13,301 bases of DNA, from positions 1-13,301 of the forward strand of contig CALKFX010000087.1 in NCBI GenBank assembly GCA_938084875.1. The letters run 5' to 3'. This stretch comes from an uncultured Flavobacteriales bacterium (lineage in GTDB: Bacteria > Bacteroidota > Bacteroidia > Flavobacteriales_D > Parvicellaceae). Shown here in pieces: positions 7,313-13,301 of this stretch (position 1 is its first letter; every line of letters starts with the position of its first letter). A program made the position numbers and the translations under genes. The notes under the pieces were generated by a model. The model made no database searches. It saw only the letters and a list, made by a program, of their open reading frames with translations, and was not told the DNA's origin.

Positions 7313-8530
7313 ATGAAATATTATATATTACTTTCCTCATTCTTATTTAACCTTCAAGGATTTTCCAAAATAACCCCTCCAAAGATTGATTTAAAGGAAG
7401 TGATTATAAAGCTAAAAGAGTTTAATGACCCTACAATTACAAGGAATTTAGAAGCGGATTTTTTTAAAAACATAATATTCCAAAACGATTCTATTGCATA
7501 TTTTAATCCTAATGGAACTCTTCATCTATTCAAGATAAAATTTGACAGCACTGTTAGTGTAGAGAAATTAAGTAAGGGTATTTACCATGGAAGTACGTTC
7601 AACAGATATTTATTCAATAATGAAAATAAATTATATTCATTTGGTGGAGAAGGGCTTTGGGCTTCATGTTCAAAACTTTTAGAATTTAATATAAAAAATA
7701 GAGAGTGGTTTAAAATAGAAATTAAAAATTTCCCATTCAATGCAAGTAAAATAATATCCTCTTGGATAATAAATAATAAGTTAAACGTCTTACTTTCTCT
7801 CAATGGAAATAATAGATCCAAAAAATTCAATTTTATATTTGGAGAAATTGACATGACAACCTTTTCATTTAAAGAAATTGGAGGATTTAATTCAATGTAT
7901 AGCCCTGATCTTTCATTTGGCAATAAGAATATTATTGGGGAATCAAACAGGTATATAATTTATGAAAACAGTACTTTGGAAAAGTGTCTCTACGGTATAT
8001 TTGATAAAAAATCTGGCGAAAGGCTCTTTACTAATTTATTAAAAGATATTCCTTGTATTGATGGTATTTCTTATGTTTATTTAAAGGATGATACACTTTT
8101 TTATAGAAATTCTAGCAATGAATTATCCTCTAATTTAATTAATGAAACGAACATTTATGATAGGTATCCTATGAAAGAGATATACTACGATAGAATCTTA
8201 GAAAATAGAATTTATAAAATATCAGCATATGCAATTGGATTTATTATTTTATGTAGTTTAATTATTATACTAATTAAAAAAATAAATTTAAATAACTACT
8301 CAGCAAAAGAAAACACATTTGAAATTGAAAAAAGACTTTTAGTTAATAAAGGATCAACTATCAAAAGAGAAGAGTTAGATGAATTATTAGGAATATCACA
8401 TTTAAGTTTTGACTCTATAAAGTCAAAAAGAAGTGCCATGATTAGAACTATAAATCACAATGGACGATTGAAGATTGACAGAATTAGAAAAGAAGATGAT
8501 AAGAGATTTTTCAAATACTCTATAAACTAA
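7313..8530 (+). CDS. Secreted kelch-like, single-pass membrane protein with C-terminal winged-helix-like domain
   Basis: This 405-residue protein of no named family has an N-terminal signal sequence (1-18) and a roughly 280-residue region outside the inner membrane. That region is rich in short beta strands; NKLYSFGGEGLW (105-116) followed by LLEFNIKNREWFKI (122-135) matches a kelch repeat (GG, then a Tyr/Phe, then a Trp). One strong membrane helix follows (about 303-322), then a basic segment and a cytoplasmic tail of about 80 residues. The tail contains REELDELLGISHLS (352-365), SIKSKRSAMIRTIN (368-381) and KIDRIRKEDDKRFFKYSI (387-404). This pattern of helix, helix, then a charged beta wing with a D-K-R, looks like a winged helix. 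I infer a membrane-tethered sensor-regulator with reversed ToxR topology. AAAGGAA at 7301-7307 supports the start. Its A/T content looks higher than that of metG. Confidence 0.8.
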   Translation: MKYYILLSSFLFNLQGFSKITPPKIDLKEVIIKLKEFNDPTITRNLEADFFKNIIFQNDSIAYFNPNGTLHLFKIKFDSTVSVEKLSKGIYHGSTFNRYLFNNENKLYSFGGEGLWASCSKLLEFNIKNREWFKIEIKNFPFNASKIISSWIINNKLNVLLSLNGNNRSKKFNFIFGEIDMTTFSFKEIGGFNSMYSPDLSFGNKNIIGESNRYIIYENSTLEKCLYGIFDKKSGERLFTNLLKDIPCIDGISYVYLKDDTLFYRNSSNELSSNLINETNIYDRYPMKEIYYDRILENRIYKISAYAIGFIILCSLIIILIKKINLNNYSAKENTFEIEKRLLVNKGSTIKREELDELLGISHLSFDSIKSKRSAMIRTINHNGRLKIDRIRKEDDKRFFKYSIN

Positions 8531-8549
8531 TTTATCTTTAGTAGATAGA
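8531..8549. terminator. Possible bidirectional terminator between convergent genes
   Basis: TTTATCT (8531-8537) pairs with AGATAGA (8543-8549) around a 5-nt loop, giving seven pairs including one G-T. It starts at the stop of the rightward gene and covers the stop codon of the leftward lipoprotein gene. Such a site is expected between convergent genes, but the stem is A/T-rich and weak. Confidence 0.3.
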
Positions 8550-8951
8550 ATTAAAAGTTCCTAAAAATTCATTTACCAATAAAGAATCGTGAATTTCAAT
8601 TGGGGTTAGTTCAAGTTCATCAAAAGGCTTTGCAGCTGTTGTATTTTGGTTCTGATTTTTTACTTTGTAATCATAAGTACCATTTATTGTAGAATCTTCA
8701 AAACTTACAGTTAAGACTCCCCTGTCCGTATTCCACTTTCCAAACCAAGAAAGATTGCCTCTTGTGTAGGAAATATCACCATCGTATACAAAGAAAATCG
8801 AAGCCGTAATTTCTGCTCCGCTGCCTTGTTCTATTTGAACAGTAGTCCACTCTCCTTGCAGTCTCGAGTCATGAGGTCTTCTTCTACAAGCGATAAGACA
8901 ACAAAAGATAAATACAATTAATAATCTTCTATACAATTTTTTTATAATCAT
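8538..8951 (-). CDS. Small lipoprotein of unknown function
   Basis: This 137-residue protein has a type II (lipoprotein) signal peptide: basic KKLYRR, a hydrophobic core, then the lipobox LIAC with the lipidated Cys at 22. The residues after the Cys are RRRPHDSR rather than acidic. The mature part begins LQGEWTTVQIE (31-41) and continues with short strands (FFVYDGDISYTRG, WFGKWNTDRGVLTVSF). This resembles small lipocalin-like or META-like beta-barrel lipoproteins of Bacteroidota that start with a 'G-W' strand; the resemblance is only general. It probably sits in the periplasm or outer membrane. It converges on the kelch-like gene with 7 nt between stops, and starts 10 nt after the truncated ORF upstream, so those two are likely co-transcribed. 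Function not recognised. Confidence 0.75.
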   Translation of the reverse strand: MIIKKLYRRLLIVFIFCCLIACRRRPHDSRLQGEWTTVQIEQGSGAEITASIFFVYDGDISYTRGNLSWFGKWNTDRGVLTVSFEDSTINGTYDYKVKNQNQNTTAAKPFDELELTPIEIHDSLLVNEFLGTFNSIY

Positions 8952-8961
8952 TAAATTATTC

Positions 8962-9147
8962 TTACTCCACTATATTTCTATATGTCCAAATAAAATCATT
9001 GATTGCAATAACCCTTGCAGTATCTTCATTGCTTTTATAGTTCCAAACTTCAATTAATGAATCTAACTTTTTATCAATTTCTTGCCTATAAACAATACTT
9101 TTAAACTTCAGTCCAAACAATAGAATTAAAACAATAATTTTTTTCAT
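8962..9147 (-). pseudogene. Probable N-terminal fragment of a TPR-type sensor kinase or cyclase
   Basis: This 61-codon ORF has a signal-like start (MKKIIVLILLFGL) and then KKLDSLIEVWNYKS (26-39) and EDTARVIAINDFIWTY (41-56). From memory, this pattern (D-S-L-x-x-x-W-N, then D-T-x-R-x-x-A-I-N-x-x-x-W) is common just after the signal peptide of Bacteroidota periplasmic TPR proteins fused to histidine kinase, LytTR or adenylate cyclase domains. In those proteins many TPR repeats follow. Here a stop comes after NIVE and the next gene starts 10 nt later, with no continuation seen in other frames. It is therefore best read as a truncated remnant, though it could be translated as a short secreted protein. 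Confidence 0.5.
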
Positions 9148-9239
9148 CTACATGAAATTAAGTAATAATTTGAAAAAAAATGTTTTAATGAAGTATTTAC
9201 TTTAGTTAGCAAAATATATGAATTCTAAAAAAATGCAGG

Positions 9240-9289
9240 TTTTTTATGTTTTTTGGTCAAAAATGATAGCTTTTTGATGTTTTTAGTCA
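9240..9289. repeat. T-rich direct repeat pair with internal hairpin
   Basis: Two near-copies of a T5-6/ATG/T5-6/GTCA unit lie at 9240-9259 and 9271-9289. Their ATG cores are 31 nt apart, about three helical turns. TCAAAAA (9257-9263) also pairs with TTTTTGA (9271-9277) across a 7-nt loop. This could be a regulator site or curved DNA, but low complexity makes chance similarity easy. Confidence 0.3.
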
Positions 9290-9359
9290 TTTTTTTAAAT
9301 TTTTCGTTTGAAATAGCAATATAAATTACACTAAAATAATTCCTTAAAAAATCACAAAA

Positions 9360-9392
9360 TTGATGTGAATAAACTAATAAATTATAGTTTTA
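9360..9392 (+). promoter_or_regulatory. Putative promoter for the vWA/AAA+ genes
   Basis: TTG (9360-9362) and TAGTTTTA (9385-9392) resemble the Bacteroidota -33 TTG and -7 TAnnTTTG elements. They are separated by 22 nt, within the range reported for Flavobacterium. The -7 element misses only the final G. It ends 13 nt before the start codon. Confidence 0.3.
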
Positions 9393-9405
9393 TATGTAAT
9401 AAAAT

Positions 9406-10518
9406 ATGAAAAGTAAAGAAGGATTTATATTTAAAAAATTTGAGGCAGAGAGTCAATCTCCTTTTGATAGGCTATTTGATATTTTCAAAGAGCTAATTAC
9501 ACATACATCGGGAGATTTTGACGAGGCCATCAACTGGCTAAAAGAATTGGACAAAGAGTACAATCTTACCAATGAAGATTATACCATTGAAGATTTTATA
9601 GAAGAACTTAAAGAAAAAGGCTACGTTAAAGAAGAAATTGATGCGAATGGCGACGGAAATATTTCTTTAACGGCCAAAACAGAGCAAGCAATACGTCAAC
9701 AAGCGTTAAATCAAATATTTGGGAAAATAAAAAAAAATGGAATTGGCAACCATAAAAGCAACAAACAAGGTCAAGGAGATGAACACACTGGTGACTTCAG
9801 GGCTTTTCAGTTTGGAGATTCCATAGAAAAAATTTCGGTAACTGAATCTTTGAAAAACGCCCATATAAACCATGGAATTAATGATTTTAAACTAAGTGAA
9901 AATGACTTGGTAATTGAAGAGTCTTACCATAAAAGTCAAATGAGTACGGTGTTAATGGTCGACATTAGCCATAGCATGATATTATATGGTGAAGATAGAA
10001 TTACGCCTGCAAAAAAAGTAGCAATGGCTTTATCTGAATTTATAAAAACTAGGTATCCAAAAGATAGTATTGATATATTGGTCTTTGGTAACGATGCTTG
10101 GCCCATTGCAATTAAAGATCTGCCATATTTGAAGGTTGGACCCTATCACACCAATACTGTTGCTGGCTTAAGTTTAGCGATGGATATGCTTAGAAGAAAA
10201 AGAAACACCAATAAACAAATTTTTATGATTACAGATGGAAAACCAAGCTGTTTAAGACTTAAAGATGGCAGGTACTATAAAAATAGTAATGGTCTAGATC
10301 CTTATATTACAAATCAATGTTATGCAATGGCTCAACAAGCAAGAAGACTACATATTCCAATTACTACATTTATGATTGCCCAAGACCCATACTTGATGGA
10401 ATTTGTCAAAAAATTTACTGAAGCCAATAAAGGGAAGGCTTTCTTTACTGGTCTAGAAAATCTTGGGGAGATGATTTTTGAAGATTACGAGACTAATAGA
10501 AAAAAAAGAATAAATTAA
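9406..10518 (+). CDS. vWA-domain protein, partner of MoxR-like AAA+ ATPase
   Basis: This 370-residue cytoplasmic protein has an N-terminal helical/winged-helix-like part (about 15-110) and a charged linker (110-180). A von Willebrand factor A domain (about 181-350) follows. The metal-site (MIDAS) residues are present: DISHS (D186, S188, S190), a threonine in YHTNTVAGL (T249 or T251) and ITDGKP (D277). The closing FFTGLENLGEMIFEDY and basic tail match, from memory, a widespread COG1240-like vWA family found next to a MoxR/ChlI-type ATPase in Actinobacteria, Deinococcota and Bacteroidota. By analogy with ChlI-ChlD and RavA-ViaA, the vWA protein probably presents substrates to the ATPase. The ATPase gene begins 3 nt after the stop. 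An EF-hand-like segment, DANGDGNIS (79-87), lies where relatives have a short wing. The cellular target is not known to me. Confidence 0.9.
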   Translation: MKSKEGFIFKKFEAESQSPFDRLFDIFKELITHTSGDFDEAINWLKELDKEYNLTNEDYTIEDFIEELKEKGYVKEEIDANGDGNISLTAKTEQAIRQQALNQIFGKIKKNGIGNHKSNKQGQGDEHTGDFRAFQFGDSIEKISVTESLKNAHINHGINDFKLSENDLVIEESYHKSQMSTVLMVDISHSMILYGEDRITPAKKVAMALSEFIKTRYPKDSIDILVFGNDAWPIAIKDLPYLKVGPYHTNTVAGLSLAMDMLRRKRNTNKQIFMITDGKPSCLRLKDGRYYKNSNGLDPYITNQCYAMAQQARRLHIPITTFMIAQDPYLMEFVKKFTEANKGKAFFTGLENLGEMIFEDYETNRKKRIN

Positions 10519-10521
10519 AAA

Positions 10522-11985
10522 ATGGATTATCAAAAAATAAAAACATTAGCAGACCTTAAAAAAGCTAAATACAAACAAAAAAGCATTAAGGACGAATTAA
10601 GAGAAAATCTAATTTATAATATCCAAAATAAAATCAATGTTTTTCAAGGTATTCATGGCTACGAAAAAAGTGTTATTCCAGAATTAGAGCGCGCCATACT
10701 TTCTAGACATAATATTAATCTTCTTGGCCTGAGAGGTCAAGCAAAGACGAGAATCGCACGTTTAATGGTAAATCTATTAGATGAATATATTCCCTATATA
10801 GAAGGTTCAGAAATTTACGATGACCCAATAGCTCCTATATCTAGATCATCTATAGAGCTTACCAAAAAGATGGGCGATGAAACGCCAATTTCTTGGCTAC
10901 ATCGTTCTGAAAGATTTGCAGAAAAATTAGCTACGCCTGATGTTACGGTAGCAGATTTAATTGGAGATATTGACCCTATAAAAGCTGCCAATCTAAAGCT
11001 AAGCTATGCAGATGACCGAGTAATTCATTATGGCATGATACCAAGAGCAAATAGATGCATTTTTGTTATCAATGAGTTGCCAGATTTACAAGCTAGAATC
11101 CAAGTTTCATTATTCAATATTCTTCAAGAAGGTGATGTTCAAATTAGAGGATTTAAACTAAGGCTAGAGTTAGATATGCAATTTATTTTTACAGCCAATC
11201 CAGAAGATTATACCAATAGAGGTAGTATTGTAACTCCTCTTAAAGATAGAATAGGATCTCAGATACTTACCCATTATCCAAAGGATATTGAAACAGCAAA
11301 AAAAATAACTAAACAGGAAATCAAAGCAACCTTAAGTCAAAAAGAAAATATTTATCTTCCTGATTTGGCTGCCGACTTACTGGAAGAGATTAGTTTTGAA
11401 GCAAGACAGAGTGAGTATATAGATGAAAAAAGTGGAGTTAGTGCTAGATTAAGTATTTCAGCCTTAGAAAATCTTTTAAGCAGTGCTGAACAGCGTTTAT
11501 TTAGAAATAATGAATCTAAAACCACGGTAAGATTATCGGACTTTTCAAGTATTATTCCAGCAATTACAGGAAAGGTAGAACTTGTTTACGAAGGAGAGCA
11601 AGAAGGTGCTGAATTTGTAGCAAATAAATTAATTGATAGCGCTATTAAAACTCTTTTTGAAAAGAATTTTCCTAAAATTGAAAAATTGGAAAAACAAGGA
11701 GCTAATACTCCGTATGATGATTTAGTGACTTGGTTTTTCAACGAGTCAAAATTTGAAATAGTAAATGGGATTTCTGAAAAAGAATACCAAAAGAAACTAC
11801 TTTCGATTGAGCCTCTTAACAAGCTTTTAAAAGAGTACCATCCTGAGGCTTTGAAAGAGGATATATATTTTTTAAATGAGTTTGTTCTTTGGGGATTGGT
11901 TCAATTCAAGAAACTAAGTAAAGTTGAATATTCGGAAGGAATTGAAATTCAAGATCCTTATGGAAACTATATTAAAAATATATAA
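10522..11985 (+). CDS. MoxR/ChlI-like AAA+ ATPase, partner of the vWA protein
   Basis: This 487-residue AAA+ ATPase is probably a ring-forming remodelling chaperone. The Walker A is GLRGQAKT (69-76). The Walker B region is CIFVINELPD (179-188), where Asn184 replaces the usual Asp before Glu185. I recall the NELP form throughout this subfamily, so it is not a local defect. Sensor 1 is Asn226 in FIFTANPEDY, a candidate arginine finger is R243 in PLKDRIG, and sensor 2 is probably R309 in SGVSARLSISALENL. An insert between the P-loop and Walker B contains SWLHRSERFAEKLATPD and the LIGDIDP block typical of magnesium-chelatase-like proteins. A helical C-terminal extension runs from about 355 to 487. 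The family is often labelled magnesium chelatase or sigma-54-interacting; nothing here suggests chlorophyll synthesis or sigma-54 binding. It is co-transcribed with the vWA gene. Confidence 0.92.
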   Translation: MDYQKIKTLADLKKAKYKQKSIKDELRENLIYNIQNKINVFQGIHGYEKSVIPELERAILSRHNINLLGLRGQAKTRIARLMVNLLDEYIPYIEGSEIYDDPIAPISRSSIELTKKMGDETPISWLHRSERFAEKLATPDVTVADLIGDIDPIKAANLKLSYADDRVIHYGMIPRANRCIFVINELPDLQARIQVSLFNILQEGDVQIRGFKLRLELDMQFIFTANPEDYTNRGSIVTPLKDRIGSQILTHYPKDIETAKKITKQEIKATLSQKENIYLPDLAADLLEEISFEARQSEYIDEKSGVSARLSISALENLLSSAEQRLFRNNESKTTVRLSDFSSIIPAITGKVELVYEGEQEGAEFVANKLIDSAIKTLFEKNFPKIEKLEKQGANTPYDDLVTWFFNESKFEIVNGISEKEYQKKLLSIEPLNKLLKEYHPEALKEDIYFLNEFVLWGLVQFKKLSKVEYSEGIEIQDPYGNYIKNI

Positions 11986-12005
11986 ATTGGGGGATTCTTG
12001 AAATT

Positions 12006-13301
12006 TTGAATAAAAATAGTCTTCCAGAAAAAATAAAATCTAATTTCCAATTTTCTTTTACAAGAGAACAAGAGAGAATAGTACAAGAAGTTTCTGAATT
12101 TGTCACTTCAATAAGTACTCGCAATATATTCTTGCTTAAAGGATATGCTGGTACAGGAAAAACAAGTTTAATTTCGTCGTTGGTCAATAGCCTTTCTTCT
12201 GTTGGAAAGAAATCTTCTCTTCTTGCTCCTACGGGAAGAGCTGCCAAAGTGCTTTCTAAATATTCTAAAAAAAGTGCATCTACTATCCATAGAAAGATCT
12301 ACTGGATTAATAGTAATAAAAGTGGTAATACATATATAAAGCTAAAGGAAAATACCCATTCTAATACGATTTTTATTGTAGATGAAGCATCTATGATTCC
12401 AGAATCTTCCGACAAAGGGTTTGGGAATAGGTCACTTTTAGATGATTTAATTGAATATGTATATGACGGAATAGGATGTAAGCTTATTTTAATTGGTGAT
12501 ACAGCCCAATTGCCACCAGTAAATTTAGACATAAGTCCTGCTCTTAGCGAATCCTTTTTAAGTGAAAATTATTCTAAAGAAATTCTCTCGTTTAATTTGA
12601 GTGAAGTTGTTAGACAAGACAATTCCTCTACTATATTATTGAATGCAACAAATATTAGAACTCAAATTTCTAACTCTATTTTTAATATTCCAAAGTTTCA
12701 GGTTAGTGACGATGTTATTAGAATAGAATCTGGTGATGAACTGCAAGAATGCCTTGAGTCCAATTATAATCAAGGAGGCATCCCTAATACCATTGTTCTT
12801 TGTAGGTCAAATAAAAGAGCAAATATTTACAACCAACAAATTCGATCTAGAATCAGGTATTTGGAGGAAGAGATATCTACTGGAGATTTATTAATGGTGG
12901 TAAGAAATAACTACTTCTGGTTAGGTGAAAAGAACTCCTCAGAATTAATAGCCAATGGAGATATTATTGAAGTTCTTAGTGTCAATAAAATTTTAACTAA
13001 ACATGGCTTTAACTTTGCAGATATCACTATAAGGCTAATTGATTTTTTGGAAGAAAAAGAAATAGATGTACTAGTAATGCTAGATACTATAAACCTAGAG
13101 ACCTCTTCATTAAGTTATGAGGAATATCAAAAACTTTATCATGAGATTAGCAAGAAATACCAAGGAGATAGAAAAAAGATAAAGGAAGATAAATTTTTAA
13201 ATGCGTTACAAGTGAAATTTTCTTATGCTATTACTTGTCATAAATCTCAAGGTGGGCAATGGGAAAATGTTTTTGTTGACCTTGGATATTTCAAAAATGA
13301 A
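12006..13301 (+). CDS. RecD-like SF1B DNA helicase / AAA ATPase, cut by window edge
   Basis: These 432 codons are open to the right edge and encode a COG0507-type (RecD/Pif1-like) 5'-3' DNA helicase. The Walker A is GYAGTGKT (46-53), followed by LLAPTGRAAKVLSKY (motif Ia). The Walker B is IFIVDEASM (D126, E127), and motif III is GDTAQLPPV (164-172). A SEVVRQD block carries the motif IV arginine, and the C-terminal UvrD_C_2-like element is SYAITCHKSQGGQWENVFVDLG. Perhaps a few tens of residues are missing. The start chosen is TTG 12006: an in-frame TAA at 11973-11975 limits the upstream, there is no in-frame ATG before the helicase core, and the distance to Walker A fits relatives. GGGGGA at 11989-11994 could aid initiation. 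It begins 20 nt after the AAA+ gene and may share its transcript; a functional link is unproven. Confidence 0.9.
   Translation, partial: MNKNSLPEKIKSNFQFSFTREQERIVQEVSEFVTSISTRNIFLLKGYAGTGKTSLISSLVNSLSSVGKKSSLLAPTGRAAKVLSKYSKKSASTIHRKIYWINSNKSGNTYIKLKENTHSNTIFIVDEASMIPESSDKGFGNRSLLDDLIEYVYDGIGCKLILIGDTAQLPPVNLDISPALSESFLSENYSKEILSFNLSEVVRQDNSSTILLNATNIRTQISNSIFNIPKFQVSDDVIRIESGDELQECLESNYNQGGIPNTIVLCRSNKRANIYNQQIRSRIRYLEEEISTGDLLMVVRNNYFWLGEKNSSELIANGDIIEVLSVNKILTKHGFNFADITIRLIDFLEEKEIDVLVMLDTINLETSSLSYEEYQKLYHEISKKYQGDRKKIKEDKFLNALQVKFSYAITCHKSQGGQWENVFVDLGYFKNE

Larger units (their letters stand above)
9148..9405. other. Divergent AT-rich intergenic region
   Basis: These 258 nt separate the leftward lipoprotein unit from the rightward vWA/AAA+ unit, and no gene is visible. 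The region is dominated by A and T runs, with a T-rich repeat pair at 9240-9289 and a plausible promoter for the rightward genes near its right end. I found no clear TAnnTTTG element for the leftward ORF. Confidence 0.6.

Noticed and set aside
7582..7923. 113-codon minus-strand frame
   Set aside because: Antisense to the kelch-like gene, with no signal or domain of its own.
11068..11076. Asn in place of Asp in the AAA+ Walker B as a sign of an inactive enzyme
   Set aside because: I recall the INELPD form as normal for this MoxR/ChlI-like subfamily, and the Walker A, Glu185, sensor 1 and arginine finger candidates are intact.
11972..12532. Two minus-strand open frames of 77-91 codons
   Set aside because: They are antisense to the helicase core motifs and show no independent coding evidence.
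1..13301. CRISPR array, insertion sequence or integrase
   Set aside because: No regularly spaced repeats, transposase motifs or tyrosine recombinase residues were seen on either strand.

Overview
This AT-rich window looks like chromosomal DNA from a member of the Bacteroidota, most likely a Flavobacteriia-type organism. The evidence is the protein families present, start sites with little or no Shine-Dalgarno sequence, and a perfect Bacteroidota -7 element (TAnnTTTG) in front of metG. The species cannot be named from this sequence.

Left arm (1-4835, minus strand): five tightly packed genes read leftwards and probably form one operon. In transcription order they are an S66 LD-carboxypeptidase, a PagL-like outer-membrane deacylase candidate, a large secreted PIG-L/LmbE deacetylase with a C-terminal amidotransferase-like domain, a 39-residue single-pass membrane microprotein, and the N-terminal 240 residues of an SSS-family Na+/solute symporter that runs off the left edge. 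The last three genes overlap by 8 and 4 bases, so their translation is probably coupled. The shared theme is envelope glycan and lipid processing plus uptake.

Centre (4901-7037, plus strand): metG, complete with zinc knuckle and C-terminal tRNA-binding domain, starts at a TTG codon. It is followed after 3 nt by a tRNA-Arg(CCU).

Accessory-looking islet (7038-9405): an AT-rich stretch downstream of the tRNA. It holds a hairpin and a possible GIY-YIG nuclease remnant. Next come a secreted, kelch-like, single-pass membrane protein with a cytoplasmic winged-helix-like tail (a candidate membrane-tethered transcription factor), a small lipoprotein, and a 61-residue fragment resembling the N-terminus of a TPR-type sensor kinase or cyclase.

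Right arm (9406-13301, plus strand): a vWA protein and its MoxR/ChlI-like AAA+ ATPase partner lie 3 nt apart. They are followed 20 nt later by a RecD-like SF1B helicase that is cut by the right edge. The vWA and AAA+ pair is a conserved but, as far as I know, functionally unassigned chaperone-like couple.

Best candidates for something under-described are the symporter-coupled 39-residue microprotein, the envelope-salvage operon as a unit, the membrane-tethered kelch/winged-helix regulator, and the vWA/AAA+/helicase cluster.
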